Positions 42,848 to 54,647 are shown, numbered from the stretch's first letter. The stretch is 64,000 bases of DNA from Herbiconiux daphne (GCF_024979295.1 NZ_JANLCJ010000002.1:620001-684000), one strand, 5' to 3'. The notes: generated from the sequence alone by a model not told the origin. Numbers and translations: made by a program.

Positions 42848-43279
42848 ATGCAACTCATGGAGACCGAGATGCGGATCGGCGAGCTCGCGGCCCGCGCCCG
42901 GGTCAGCACGCGCGCGCTGCGCTACTACGAGGAGCAGGGCATCTTGCACTCCGAGCGCACGCCGAGCGGGCAGCGCGTCTACGGGTCATCGGCGGTCGAG
43001 CGGGTGCGGCTCATCCAGCACCTGTTCTCGGCCGGGCTCGCGAGCCGCACGATCGCGCTCATCCTGCCGTGCGTCGACACCGGGCATGCTCCACCTGAGA
43101 TGCTCAGCAGCCTGCACGCCGAGCGCGACCGAATCACGACCGTCATCGCCGACCTCGAGCAGGCCCGGCGGCGGCTCGAGCAGGTGATCGAGCTGACCGA
43201 GCACCCGACGGTGGAGCAGTGCGAGATCGCGACGGATGCGACCAGCCGCACGAGCGTGATCGTGGGGGCGTCGGCGTAG
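42848..43279 (+). CDS. MerR family transcriptional regulator
   Basis: A protein of 143 residues with the MerR helix-turn-helix and wing: RIGELAARARVSTRALRYYE, EEQGILHSERTPSGQRVYG. A dimerisation coiled coil (LHAERDRITTVIADLEQARR) follows. No metal-binding cysteine cluster is present; there are two isolated Cys (LPCVD and VEQCE). It is divergent from the SDR gene it probably controls. Confidence 0.92.
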   Translation: MQLMETEMRIGELAARARVSTRALRYYEEQGILHSERTPSGQRVYGSSAVERVRLIQHLFSAGLASRTIALILPCVDTGHAPPEMLSSLHAERDRITTVIADLEQARRRLEQVIELTEHPTVEQCEIATDATSRTSVIVGASA

Positions 43280-43351
43280 GGTCGGGGTGGCTGAGGAGGG
43301 CGGTAAGGTCGACGTGGAATGCCGCATTCCGATGAGCGATCGGGAGCTGTT

Positions 43352-44221
43352 GTGAAGATACTCGTCTACGGCGCCGGCGTTCTCGGGAGCATTCACGCGG
43401 CGGCACTGCATCAGGTCGGCCACGAGGTGTCGCTGCTCGCTCGCGGCGAGCGGCTCGAGGAGTTGCGCTCGAAGGGCGTGCTGCTGGCGTCGGGCGAGAG
43501 TGCCGACATCCGGTCGGTGCCGGTGCCGGTGGTCGAGATGGCGACCGGTCCGTATGAGCTCATCGTCGTGCTGGTGCGCACGCATCAGGTCGAAGCCGCG
43601 CTCGAGGCGATCGCCGACGTGACGGGCAATGTGCTGCTGCTCGCGAACTGGGCCGGGGGCGTCGAGCCGCTCGTCGCCGCAGTCGGTGATCGCGATCGCC
43701 TGCTGCTCGGCTACCCGACGGTGGCGGGCACGATGGATGGCGGGGTGATCCGCTATCGCCCACCGTCGCTGCTCACCCGCTTCGTCTCGATGCCGGTCAG
43801 CGAGCTCGACGGGGTGGTCACGCCGCGACTTGTCGAGGTCATGCACGCGTTCCGCACCGCCGGCATCAACAGCCGGGACCAGCCGCGAATGGATGCCTGG
43901 CTCAAGACCCACGCAGCATTCGAAGTGCCACTCGCGCGGGCGGTGCGCGCGGCGGGCGGTCCGAGGGTCTTGGCCGACGATGCCGATGGGGTGGAGGAGA
44001 TGATCCGGGATGTGCGGCTGAGCCTCGCGGCCCTGCCGATGCGGCCCGTGCCGCGGGGCTTCAACGCGCTGCAGATCGCGCCGGCGGGGGTGCTCATGAG
44101 CCTGTTCACGCGGTTCTTGCGCAGTTCGGCGGCCACACCGCTCGGCATCGACACACCCGCGGCGATGGCCGAGGTGGACCGGCTGGCCGAGCAACTGGCG
44201 GCGCTGGGGTGGGCCGAGTGA
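43352..44221 (+). CDS. Ketopantoate reductase (PanE/ApbA) family protein
   Basis: A protein of 289 residues from GTG 43352, preceded by GGGAGC. The N-terminal Rossmann motif KILVYGAGVLGSIHAAALHQ and VLVRTHQ are PanE-like. The C-terminal helical domain carries a Lys in AWLKTHAAF. The family reduces 2-dehydropantoate or related 2-keto acids with NADPH. Several non-pantoate paralogues exist and I cannot distinguish them, so no symbol is given. Confidence 0.85.
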   Translation: MKILVYGAGVLGSIHAAALHQVGHEVSLLARGERLEELRSKGVLLASGESADIRSVPVPVVEMATGPYELIVVLVRTHQVEAALEAIADVTGNVLLLANWAGGVEPLVAAVGDRDRLLLGYPTVAGTMDGGVIRYRPPSLLTRFVSMPVSELDGVVTPRLVEVMHAFRTAGINSRDQPRMDAWLKTHAAFEVPLARAVRAAGGPRVLADDADGVEEMIRDVRLSLAALPMRPVPRGFNALQIAPAGVLMSLFTRFLRSSAATPLGIDTPAAMAEVDRLAEQLAALGWAE

Positions 44222-44283
44222 GCGGCATCCGGGGGGCGGCGTTGGTGGCAGCAGTCGCGCGGGTGGGTTTGGGGGCGGCGTTA

Positions 44284-44865
44284 TTACCGCAGCTCGGCCG
44301 CCGCGGCGCGGAGTTCGGCGAAGGCCGTGCGGGTGTGCGTGATCAGCTCGCCCGGGGCGTCGTCGCGCGCCGGGTCTGACCAACGGCGGTAGCCCACACC
44401 GAACGCGAGCACACCGAGCTCTGCAGCCACCTGCGCTGCGGGCTCGGAGACGCCACGGGCCTGCAACGCATCGGCCATCGCCGCCGCCAAGCCGATCGTC
44501 TTCATCGCGTTGCGGGTGCGCAACTCCTCGTTGGCCTCGATCGCGGCGTGCAGGCGCGGGCCGAGCCCGCGGTTGAACTCGGTCATCGCTCCGGACGCGC
44601 GGTCGAGACCGGCGGCGACCGCCTCGAGCGGAGTGGCGGCATCCGGAGCCGACGCGATGCCCTCGGCCAGCAGACCGCTCAGCATCTGCTGCCCCGCCGA
44701 GAGCAGCTCGCGCTTGTCGCTGAAGTGGCGGAAGAAGGTGCTGCGGGTCAACCCGGCGCGCTCGGCGATCTGCGCGACCGTCGTCTCGTCGTAACCCTGC
44801 TCGGTGAAGAGGTCGAGGGCTGCTTCGACGAGGCGCTCGCGCGCATCCGGTTTCCATCTCGGCAT
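44284..44865 (-). CDS. TetR family transcriptional regulator
   Basis: A protein of 193 residues. The N-terminal helix-turn-helix is LFTEQGYDETTVAQIAERAG followed by LTRSTFFRHFSDKRELL; the rest is the helical ligand domain. It is divergent from the epimerase-like gene. Two copies of an ATGnGAC-N4-GTCnCAT palindrome lie in the 83-base gap. Confidence 0.93.
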   Translation of the reverse strand: MPRWKPDARERLVEAALDLFTEQGYDETTVAQIAERAGLTRSTFFRHFSDKRELLSAGQQMLSGLLAEGIASAPDAATPLEAVAAGLDRASGAMTEFNRGLGPRLHAAIEANEELRTRNAMKTIGLAAAMADALQARGVSEPAAQVAAELGVLAFGVGYRRWSDPARDDAPGELITHTRTAFAELRAAAAELR

Positions 44866-44880
44866 GGTCTCAGTCTACTG

Positions 44881-44931
44881 ATGCGACACATGTCTCATGA
44901 CGGTGTTAGGGTGATGGGACATCAGTCGCAT
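44881..44931. promoter_or_regulatory. Two TetR operators
   Basis: ATGCGACACATGTCTCAT (44881-44898) and ATGGGACATCAGTCGCAT (44914-44931) both read ATGnGAC-N4-GTCnCAT. Their centres are 33 bases apart, about three helix turns, between the divergent TetR and SDR genes. Confidence 0.7.
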
Positions 44932-44948
44932 CACCGTGGAGGTCTCTC

Positions 44949-45830
44949 TTGCGCGTCTTCATCACCGGAGCCACCGGGCTCATCGGCTCAGCCGTCGTCG
45001 CCGAACTGCTCGGGGCCGGGCACTCCGTGACCGCCCTCGTGCGCTCCGACGACTCTGCGGCGAAGGCCATCGCAGCCGGCGCCGACACCGTTCGCGGCAG
45101 TCTGGTCGATCTCGACGTGCTGCGCGCCGAGGCGGAACGGGCCGATGGCGTCATCCATCTCGCTTTCGGCAACGACTTCAGTTCGGCCGAGGCTCTCGGG
45201 CGGAACATCGCCGAGGAGTCCGCCGCCCTCGCGACCCTCGGCGACACCCTCGTCGGCTCCGGCAAACCCCTCGTGACCGTGTCAGGCACGCCTCAGGCGG
45301 CCGGACGCCCGTCGACCGAAGACGACCCACTCCCCACCGACGGACCGGTCGGCGGCCGCAGCATCTCGGTGAACCGCACGCTCGAACTCGCCTCGCGCGG
45401 CGTGCGCACGGCGGCCATCCGACTCCCCCGCACCGTGCACAACGAGGGCGACGGCGGATTCGCCGGGTTGCTCACACTGATCGCCCGCCAGACCGGCATC
45501 GCCGGCTACCCGGGCGACGGCACCCAGCGCTGGCCGGCCGTGCACGCGCTCGACGCCGCGGTGCTCTTCCGCCTGGCGCTCGAGACGTCACCTGCCGGCC
45601 GCGCCTGGCACGCGGTGGCCGACGAGGGCGACCAGGTTCGCGACATCGTCGCGGTGATCGCCCGCCGGCTGGGTCTGCCGGCGGAGTCGCTGCCGGTGGA
45701 GAACTTCGGTCCGATCGGTCCGGTGTTCGCGGCCGACCAGCCGGCGTCGAGTGCGCGCACGCGCGCCGAGCTCGGATGGGAGCCGACGCACCCGAGCCTG
45801 CTGGAGGATCTGGAGAAGGTTCAGCCCTGA
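44949..45830 (+). CDS. NAD(P)-dependent epimerase/dehydratase-like SDR
   Basis: A protein of 293 residues from TTG 44949, with GGAGG 8 bases upstream; MRVFITGATGLIGSAVVAEL is the extended-SDR Rossmann start. VIHLAFGNDF and SVNRTLELASRG follow family patterns. This type is very often paired with a TetR repressor in actinobacteria, as here. Substrate unknown. A deleted relative is found at 28985-29190 and a paralogue at 57808-58704. Confidence 0.9.
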   Translation: MRVFITGATGLIGSAVVAELLGAGHSVTALVRSDDSAAKAIAAGADTVRGSLVDLDVLRAEAERADGVIHLAFGNDFSSAEALGRNIAEESAALATLGDTLVGSGKPLVTVSGTPQAAGRPSTEDDPLPTDGPVGGRSISVNRTLELASRGVRTAAIRLPRTVHNEGDGGFAGLLTLIARQTGIAGYPGDGTQRWPAVHALDAAVLFRLALETSPAGRAWHAVADEGDQVRDIVAVIARRLGLPAESLPVENFGPIGPVFAADQPASSARTRAELGWEPTHPSLLEDLEKVQP

Positions 45831-45878
45831 GGGGTTGGGCTTGGCGGGGCGCGGGCCGGTGAGGCGGGGGCGGGCCGG

Positions 45879-46169
45879 CTAGGTCGTGATGAAGAAGAAC
45901 ATCATGATGAACGGAACCGCGGATGCCGCGATCGCGATGGTGCTCACCCAGCGCGCGGTCGACGGGCGCGAGCGCAGCACCGAGACCATGCCGAGGAACA
46001 GGCCGATCACGGCGAACCAGAGCGGGATCCACGTGGGAATGCCGACGGCCAGCACCACGATCGCCGCGACGCCGGCGATGAGCGACACGACCGCGATCGG
46101 GTCGACGCCGCCCTGTGGGCGCTGGAGGGTCTGCGGGCGTTGCGTCGGGTCGTCGAGTTCGCTGCTCAT
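45879..46169 (-). CDS. Small DUF4190-like membrane protein
   Basis: A protein of 96 residues. A polar N-terminus with Gln/Pro (MSSELDDPTQRPQTLQRPQG) precedes about three hydrophobic segments (AVVSLIAGVAAIVVLAVGIP, LWFAVIGLFLGMVSVLR, VSTIAIAASAVPFIMMFFFI). This is a common actinobacterial type of unknown function. Confidence 0.75.
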   Translation of the reverse strand: MSSELDDPTQRPQTLQRPQGGVDPIAVVSLIAGVAAIVVLAVGIPTWIPLWFAVIGLFLGMVSVLRSRPSTARWVSTIAIAASAVPFIMMFFFITT

Positions 46170-46256
46170 GGGTGGGGTCCGTTTCGTCGGGTGCCGGGGA
46201 TCATGACCCTACGTCGGATGGCGCGGGGCGGCATCCGTTGGGCGGGCATGACGGGG

Positions 46257-47096
46257 TCAGTCGCCGATGATGCGGATCGGGTCGGCGAGGTTTTGGCGTT
46301 GTAGCTCGTCGGTCAGCTCGGTCAGTGCGGCGGGGGCGGTGGCTCGCGCTTCAACCATCACGAGATTGTTGGTCGGTGCCGTGTAGACGGTGACGAGGGT
46401 CTCGGCGCGGCGGCCGAGCCAGGTGTTCGGGGTGGTTGAGACGCACGGGTCGTAGCCGAGGTTCGCGATCGCGTGCACCAGTTCGGCTTGGCGGATGCGG
46501 GTCGCCGAGCGGTGCGGTGAGGGCGCGCAGAAGGAGACCAGGCGGCCTTTCAGCGGTTTGTCGCGGATGGCGGCGTCCCAGGCGAGGTTGCGGATGAGGC
46601 GGTCGGCGAGGCTGGGGGCGAGGAGGTCGGGGAGGGGGTTGGGGTCGTCGTCGTCGTCGGGGGCTTCGTCGTTCTCGTCGTGGGCGGGTGGTAGGCCGAC
46701 CAGTGGTGCGTCGATCGAGCGCGCGTTCGAGTCATCCGAGGGGTCGGGGGTATCCGCGAGGTCGAGCAACAGGTCGAAGGGCGCCTCGGAGTTGGTGTCT
46801 TTCATGAGGCCGATGAGCAGGTAGTGAGCCGGATCCCATCGCGGGGGCGGCGCACCGAGGAGGTCGCGCGCCAGGTAGCGGTGCGCGGGGAACACCGGGT
46901 AGCCGCCGTCGTGAGCGCCGAAATGGCGTAGGAACTCGACGTAGTTCACCGGAAGCGGCTTCGGGCTGCGTGTGTCCAGTGCCCGGAGGTCGGCAGGCGC
47001 GGCTCCACGCAGCGTGGCTCGCCAGCCGGGGCGATGCTCTTCGACGAACGACAGGAGCTGCGGCCAGTCGATCCGGGCGTGCTCGTGCCTGGTCAC
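46257..47096 (-). CDS. SMI1/KNR4 (SUKH)-like protein
   Basis: A protein of 279 residues from GTG 47096, with AAGGAGG 9 bases upstream. The early section LLSFVEEHRPGWRATLRGAA, LPVNYVEFLRHFGAHDGGYP is the SUKH pattern (a helix, then LPxxYxxFLxxxG...GG). A long acidic linker (NDEAPDDDDDPNPLPD) divides it from a C-terminal alpha/beta part. SUKH proteins are often immunity proteins against polymorphic toxins, but no toxin gene is adjacent. Confidence 0.65.
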   Translation of the reverse strand: MTRHEHARIDWPQLLSFVEEHRPGWRATLRGAAPADLRALDTRSPKPLPVNYVEFLRHFGAHDGGYPVFPAHRYLARDLLGAPPPRWDPAHYLLIGLMKDTNSEAPFDLLLDLADTPDPSDDSNARSIDAPLVGLPPAHDENDEAPDDDDDPNPLPDLLAPSLADRLIRNLAWDAAIRDKPLKGRLVSFCAPSPHRSATRIRQAELVHAIANLGYDPCVSTTPNTWLGRRAETLVTVYTAPTNNLVMVEARATAPAALTELTDELQRQNLADPIRIIGD

Positions 47097-47202
47097 ATCA
47101 TCGACCTCCTTTCATACGTGGGATCAGATACTCGCCGGCGCAATCGTCGCATAGAGTGCACCGGATCGGTGGGAATAACGAGCATTCTTCACCTGGATTT
47201 GG

Positions 47203-47214
47203 TAGAATTTCACT
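47203..47214 (+). promoter_or_regulatory. Leaderless promoter -10 box of the second DUF222 gene
   Basis: TAGAAT (47203-47208) lies 6 bases before ATG 47215, the same layout as for the paralogue at 37114. There is no Shine-Dalgarno sequence. Confidence 0.6.
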
Positions 47215-48600
47215 ATGCACCCTTCCCCGCTCCTGACTGAGATCGCCGCCGATCTCAGGGGTGTGGTGGGGGTTGATCTCGCGGGTCTCAGCGACTCGGA
47301 ATTGCTCGAAGGGCAGGCGGCTCTCGAAGCCGTCAAGCGGGTGATCGATGCGGCCGCGGTGCGCTTCGCCGGCGAGGTGGGCGCTCGCTCGCGCAGCGAG
47401 TTGGGCGACGAGGGGCTCAGCCGGTCACAGAACTTCACGCACCCGGCCAAGCTCGTGTCGGCGGTGGCAGGAGTGTCGGCCCGCGAGGCACGTAACCGAC
47501 TAGAACTCGGCGCACGCCTCCGCGGAGCGGTGCAGCTCGGCGGTGGGGTCGGGCCCGAACCGTTTCCCGTGGTGTCGGCTGCACTCGAGAACGGTGTTCT
47601 CGCCGTCGAGGCGGCGGCCATCATCGTTCGTCATTGCGCGGTCCTCGCTGAACGAGGGCTCCCGGCCGACACTGTGGGCGGTGCGGAGCAGACACTCGTC
47701 GACGAGAGCGTGCAACGGGGCCTGACGCCTGACCAGACGTCGAAGCTCGCGATCCATCTGCGTGAGCTTCTCGATCCGGATGGCGCCGAACCCCGCGACG
47801 AGTTGCATCAGCAACAGCGGTCGCTCACGTTCTTCACGTCAGCCGACGGAATGGTGCGCGGCCGGTTCGCGCTCACTCCGGAGCAGGGTGGGCTCTGGCT
47901 CAGCAGCATCGAAGCGATGCAGAGCCCTCGCATCGCCGGCCCCAGGTTCGTCAGCGAAGACGAATTCGTCGCCGGCACGGTCGCGGCCGATCCTCGCACG
48001 ACGCCGCAGAACAACGTCGACACCATCACCGAACTCATCGCCCGAGCGGCCGGTGCGCCCGACATGCCGCGCCTCGGAGGCTCGACCACGACCGTCAACG
48101 TGCACGTGGCCCTGAGCGACCTCGAGGCCGGCCGCGGCGTCGGCTGGATCGACGGGCTCGACGAACCGGTGCCCGCCTCCACCATCGCTCAGCTGCGTTG
48201 CCACTCCCCCTTCGTCACGACGCTCTTCGGTGACAGAGGTGAGGTGCTCCACCACGGCAAGAAGCAGCGCCTGTTCAGCGCCGCCCAGAACCGTGCGCTC
48301 GCCGCCCGCGACGGCGGCTGCGTCTGGCCCGAGTGCGAACGACCACCCTCGTGGTGCGAAACCCACCACGCCGACGAGTGGGTCTCCGACGATCATCCGC
48401 CGGGGCGTACCGACATCGACAACGGGGTTCTGCTCTGTCACTTCCATCACAGTCACCTGCACAAGTCGGCGTGGAAGCTGATCATGCGAGGTGGGGTTCC
48501 TCACGTGGTTCCGCCGGCGTGGATCGATGTCGAGCAGACACCGATCCCGACCACCCGCCGCAGAACCGACCTGGGTGCGAGGCACCGGTCTGCCGCGTGA
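47215..48600 (+). CDS. DUF222/13E12-type HNH endonuclease-like protein, copy 2
   Basis: A protein of 461 residues, closely related to the product of 37114-38511 along its whole length (shared RSRSELGDEGLSRSQNFT and DEWVSDDHPPGRTDIDNGVL, LCHFHHSHLHKS). The HNH zinc knuckle CVWPECERPPSWCETHHADE is intact. The two copies are 8.7 kb apart in direct orientation and share their promoter layout. This fits an old duplication. Confidence 0.9.
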   Translation: MHPSPLLTEIAADLRGVVGVDLAGLSDSELLEGQAALEAVKRVIDAAAVRFAGEVGARSRSELGDEGLSRSQNFTHPAKLVSAVAGVSAREARNRLELGARLRGAVQLGGGVGPEPFPVVSAALENGVLAVEAAAIIVRHCAVLAERGLPADTVGGAEQTLVDESVQRGLTPDQTSKLAIHLRELLDPDGAEPRDELHQQQRSLTFFTSADGMVRGRFALTPEQGGLWLSSIEAMQSPRIAGPRFVSEDEFVAGTVAADPRTTPQNNVDTITELIARAAGAPDMPRLGGSTTTVNVHVALSDLEAGRGVGWIDGLDEPVPASTIAQLRCHSPFVTTLFGDRGEVLHHGKKQRLFSAAQNRALAARDGGCVWPECERPPSWCETHHADEWVSDDHPPGRTDIDNGVLLCHFHHSHLHKSAWKLIMRGGVPHVVPPAWIDVEQTPIPTTRRRTDLGARHRSAA

Positions 48601-48640
48601 AGCGCCGCGCCTGGCCTCGGGCGGCGATGGGGGCTACAGT

Positions 48641-48684
48641 CCACGCAAGACGATCCACGCAAGACCGACCCACGCAAGACCGAT
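48641..48684. repeat. Three tandem 14-15-base repeats
   Basis: CCACGCAAGACGAT, CCACGCAAGACCGAC and CCACGCAAGACCGAT follow one another without spacers, between the second DUF222 gene and the VOC gene. It is a short minisatellite, not a CRISPR. Confidence 0.8.
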
Positions 48685-48720
48685 CAACGCCTGCCGAACC
48701 GACGCGAGCGGAGTGCCCCG

Positions 48721-49137
48721 ATGGCCTTCACCGAAGTGATTCCCTACCTCTATTACGCCGACGCGGATGCCGCACTCGACTGGCTCGAGCGCGTGCTCGG
48801 GTTCGGTCCCTCGACCCGATGGCGCCTGGGCGGCCCCAGCACACGGGAGGCCGACATCCGGGTGGGTGATGCGCGGGTGTCGATCTCGGGGCGAGCGCCC
48901 GCAGGGGCCGGTGGCGAGGGTGCAGTCGGCGAGGGTGCCGGTGCACTGATCATCGTGCATGTCGACGATGTGCAGGCCTTCTACGAACGGGTGCGGAGTG
49001 TCGAACCTGGCGCCGCACCCGATGCTCCGGTGACCCAGCCGTATGGGCCGACGATGTTCACGGTGGTGGATCCGTGGGGCTACCGCTGGAACTTCTGGCA
49101 GGGCGAGGCCGACCCACCACAGCCGAACGCCTCGTGA
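48721..49137 (+). CDS. VOC/glyoxalase family protein
   Basis: A protein of 138 residues with the paired beta-alpha-beta-beta-beta VOC fold: VIPYLYYADADAALDWLERV, DDVQAFYERVRS and DPWGYRWNFWQG. It is of the PhnB/glyoxalase-like type with unknown substrate. It stands 31 bases upstream of an alpha/beta hydrolase on the same strand, possibly in one transcript. Confidence 0.88.
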   Translation: MAFTEVIPYLYYADADAALDWLERVLGFGPSTRWRLGGPSTREADIRVGDARVSISGRAPAGAGGEGAVGEGAGALIIVHVDDVQAFYERVRSVEPGAAPDAPVTQPYGPTMFTVVDPWGYRWNFWQGEADPPQPNAS

Positions 49138-49168
49138 CACAGCGTGAGCCCGGTGGCAGGATCGTGAC

Positions 49169-50026
49169 ATGAGCGGACGACTGCTCGCCGTGAACGACAT
49201 CGACCTCTGGGTCGAGGAGTTCGGGCGCGCCGACGACCCGGGGCTCGTGCTGGTGCCCGGCGGTGCCTCTGCTTCCGACTGGTGGGACGACGAGTTCTGC
49301 GAAGCCCTCGCCGACGGCGGCTACCGGGTCGTGCGCTTCGACCTGCGCGACACCGGCCAGTCGACCACACGGCCACTCGGCGAGGCCGGCTACACGGGTG
49401 ACGACCTTGTCGACGACCTCGCCGCACTGATCGTCGAGCTGAAGCTCGCGCCCGCCCACGTGGTGGGGTTGTCGCTCGGTGGCGCGCTCACCCAGCGGCT
49501 CGCGGTCGCGCGGCCCGAGCTGGTGGCATCCGTGACGCTGATGTCGACGAGTCCGGGCGGGGCCGATGCGCCGGATGGGGATGACGGGCCGGATGGCGAT
49601 GACGGGCCGGAGCTGGCGGAGTCCACCGCACAACCCGACCTCTCCGACCGGGAAGCCGTCTTCCGCTCGATGCTCGCCGAGGAGCGACTCTTCGCCGGCA
49701 CCTTCCCGGTCGACGAAAACCGCATCCGGCGCATCAGCAACCGCATCTTCGATCGGGCGATCGACCTCGCCGCCGGCGCGAATCAGTGGGGTGTGCCCCC
49801 GGCGAGCGGCACCCGTGCACAGCTGGCCGACATCACGGCGCCGACGCTCGTGGTGCACGGCACCGCCGATCCGCTGTTCCCGATCGAGCACGGCGAAGCG
49901 CTCGCGCGTGAGATTCCGGATGCGCGGCTGCTGCGGGTGCCGGGCCTCGGCCACCAGTTCCCACCGCCCGAGACCTGGGAGCTGATCGTCCCCGCCATCC
50001 TCGAGCACGCTGACCGGGCACGCTGA
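49169..50026 (+). CDS. Alpha/beta hydrolase
   Basis: A protein of 285 residues. The oxyanion region LVLVPGGASASDWW, nucleophile GLSLGGAL, acid VHGTADPLFP and His GLGHQF form a complete triad. It resembles the TAP-like/aclacinomycin-methylesterase group. An acidic tandem insertion DAPDGDDGPDGDDGPEL (encoded by two near-identical 21-base units around 49571-49612) stands in the lid region. Cytosolic; substrate unknown. Confidence 0.9.
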   Translation: MSGRLLAVNDIDLWVEEFGRADDPGLVLVPGGASASDWWDDEFCEALADGGYRVVRFDLRDTGQSTTRPLGEAGYTGDDLVDDLAALIVELKLAPAHVVGLSLGGALTQRLAVARPELVASVTLMSTSPGGADAPDGDDGPDGDDGPELAESTAQPDLSDREAVFRSMLAEERLFAGTFPVDENRIRRISNRIFDRAIDLAAGANQWGVPPASGTRAQLADITAPTLVVHGTADPLFPIEHGEALAREIPDARLLRVPGLGHQFPPPETWELIVPAILEHADRAR

Positions 50027-50108
50027 CCGGGCACGCTGAGCCGAACGTCCTGAGCCGCTGAACCTGCCGGTGGCAGACCTGCCCGTGGACGACCTCGCCG
50101 GTACGCGT

Positions 50109-50345
50109 TCAGCCCAGCGGGTCACGCCTCGTGCTGATGAGCGACACCAGGCCATACCCGAAGACGGCGCCGCCGACCCAGGTGAACGCGTGCAGCCAGG
50201 ATGGGCCGCCGTTGAGGTCCCAGACGAGACCCCCGACGCCGAACACGACGCCGACGATCATGAACGTGACGGCGATGCTCCGTGCTGCGCTCCGCGGTGT
50301 GGCACCCAACGGTGTGGGCTGATTCGTCTGGTTGCTCACGGTCAT
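50109..50345 (-). CDS. Small two-helix membrane protein
   Basis: A protein of 78 residues from ATG 50345. It has two hydrophobic stretches (SIAVTFMIVGVVFGVGGLVW and FTWVGGAVFGYGLVSLIS) after a polar N-terminus. It is divergent from the Clp ATPase gene. Function unknown. Confidence 0.7.
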   Translation of the reverse strand: MTVSNQTNQPTPLGATPRSAARSIAVTFMIVGVVFGVGGLVWDLNGGPSWLHAFTWVGGAVFGYGLVSLISTRRDPLG

Positions 50346-50436
50346 CTCCCCCTGATGTCGGCACCCGAGCCGGGCACGCGAGACATTAAACACCAATCGG
50401 GAGATACGGGAATAAGACGGCCCCTGCGGCGTTGAA

Positions 50437-50457
50437 CTTGAGCGTAAGGCACTCAAG
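50437..50457. promoter_or_regulatory. HAIR element (HspR operator)
   Basis: CTTGAGC-GTAAGGC-ACTCAAG matches the HspR-associated inverted repeat CTTGAGT-N7-ACTCAAG with one change. It lies 20 bases before the GTG of the Clp ATPase gene and overlaps a TTGAAC -35-like hexamer. It implies heat-shock control by HspR. Confidence 0.85.
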
Positions 50458-50476
50458 TTTCAAACCAGGAGGTTTC

Positions 50477-53158
<2,682 letters not shown>

Positions 53159-53192
53159 TCGGTCGAAGGATCACCCCTCCTGGTGAACCCGA

Positions 53193-53230
53193 GGGGGTCG
53201 GGCACATGATGTGCTCGGCCCCCTTTTCTT
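53193..53230 (+). terminator. Rho-independent terminator of the Clp gene
   Basis: A 13-base-pair stem (53193-53205 with 53211-53223, two G-U pairs) and an ATGAT loop are followed by TTTTCTT. It stands between the convergent Clp and MFS genes. Confidence 0.92.
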
Positions 53231-53273
53231 GTGCCTGGTTCACCGGGGTGCACCGGTGTTCGCCGGAGCACCG

Positions 53274-54647
53274 TCAGCGAGCGGTGAGGGCCCGTCCGGC
53301 ATCCGGCGACAAGCGGATGGCGGCCACCAGAGGCACGAGCGTCAGCACGGCCACGAACGCGAACGCCACCTGGTAGGGCACGAGACCGCTCCCCACCGCG
53401 AAGCCGACCGCGAGCGCCATGCCCCCGACCGCCACGCCGAATCCGGCCGCCAACTGCTGCAGCGTCGAGTTGAGCGCTGTGGCGTCGGTCATCGACGACG
53501 GCCCGATGTCGGCATAGGCGATGGTGGCGTAGACCGTGAACCCGGTCGAGCGCGCCGCGCCGCTCAGCACGAGCAGCGGGATGAGCACGGCCAGCGAGAC
53601 GTCGGCGGTGAGGAACGCCATGGCGATCATGCACGCCATTCCCACCACGTTCGCCGTGACGAGCACGCGCCGGAACCCGAACCGCCGCAGCAGCCCGGTG
53701 GTGGCCGGCTTGATCGCGAGATTGCCCACGAAGAGCCAGAGCAGCACGGCGCCGGCATCCACCGCCGTCCAGCCGAACGCGTTCTGAAAGAGCAGGGGCA
53801 GCAGGAACGGGATGGCACTGACCGCCGCCCGGTAGACCGCTCCGCTCGAGCCCGCGATGCGGAACGACTCGTAGCGGAACGCCCGCAGCTGCACGAGCGG
53901 ATGACTCACCCGCAGCAGGTGCCGCACCGCCACCGCGAGCACCGCAAGCCCGATCGCGGTCGCGACCGCGAAGCCGAGCACCTGGATGCCCGATTCGCTC
54001 ACGAGCGTCGAGCCGTAGACGAGCGAGCCGAGGGCGATCACCACGAGCACGAGGCCGGTGACGTCGAGCTTGGGCACCGGCATCCGGTCGGTCGACGGCA
54101 CGATGCGCAGGGCGACCACGAAGGCCAGGATGCCGAGGGGCACGTTGATGAGGAAGATCCAGTGCCACGAGGCGTAGGTGGTGAGCAGGCCCCCGACGAA
54201 CGGGGCGATGATCGGGGCGACGAGACCGGGCCAGGCGAGGATGGCGATGGTGCGGATGAGGTCGTTCTTGGGCGTCATGCGCAGCACTGCCGCGTGCCCG
54301 ACCGGCACCATCAGGGCGGCGCCGATGCCCTGTAGCGCGCGGGCGGCGACGAGCACCGGCAGGGTCGGGCTGAGGGCGCAGAGCAGCGAGGCGACGGTGA
54401 AGATCGCGATCGCGAGCGCGAAGATGCGGCGCATGCCGAAGCGCTGGCTGAGCCATCCGGAGGCCGGGATGAACACCGCGACCGTGAGCAGGAACGCGGT
54501 GACGGCCACCCCCACCGAGGCCGCGTCGACCCCGAGGTCGGCGCCGATGGCCGGGGCGGCGGTGACGACGATGGTGCCGTCGAGGTTCTCCATGAAGAAG
54601 CAGCCCGCGACGAGGAACGCGAGGGCGCGCTGTCGTCGAGGGTCCAC
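53274..54647 (-). CDS. MFS drug exporter, DHA2-like
   Basis: A protein of 457 residues from GTG 54647 with about 14 membrane helices. The first helix carries MENLDGTIVVTAAPAIGADL, the DHA2 motif D1 (LDxTIV), and ASGWLSQRFGMRRIFALAI is motif A. Motif C appears as PGLVAPIIAPFVGGLL. It exports small hydrophobic compounds by proton antiport. Single gene; substrate unknown. Confidence 0.92.
   Translation of the reverse strand: MDPRRQRALAFLVAGCFFMENLDGTIVVTAAPAIGADLGVDAASVGVAVTAFLLTVAVFIPASGWLSQRFGMRRIFALAIAIFTVASLLCALSPTLPVLVAARALQGIGAALMVPVGHAAVLRMTPKNDLIRTIAILAWPGLVAPIIAPFVGGLLTTYASWHWIFLINVPLGILAFVVALRIVPSTDRMPVPKLDVTGLVLVVIALGSLVYGSTLVSESGIQVLGFAVATAIGLAVLAVAVRHLLRVSHPLVQLRAFRYESFRIAGSSGAVYRAAVSAIPFLLPLLFQNAFGWTAVDAGAVLLWLFVGNLAIKPATTGLLRRFGFRRVLVTANVVGMACMIAMAFLTADVSLAVLIPLLVLSGAARSTGFTVYATIAYADIGPSSMTDATALNSTLQQLAAGFGVAVGGMALAVGFAVGSGLVPYQVAFAFVAVLTLVPLVAAIRLSPDAGRALTAR

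Noticed and set aside
42986..44857. 623-codon minus-strand open frame
   Set aside because: Antisense to the MerR and PanE-like genes and overlapping the TetR gene in another frame; no motifs.
48641..48684. Possible CRISPR array
   Set aside because: Three 14-15-base units in tandem without spacers and no cas genes in the window.
53211..54335. 374-codon plus-strand frame rich in His/Arg/Glu
   Set aside because: Antisense to the MFS exporter and starting inside the Clp terminator.
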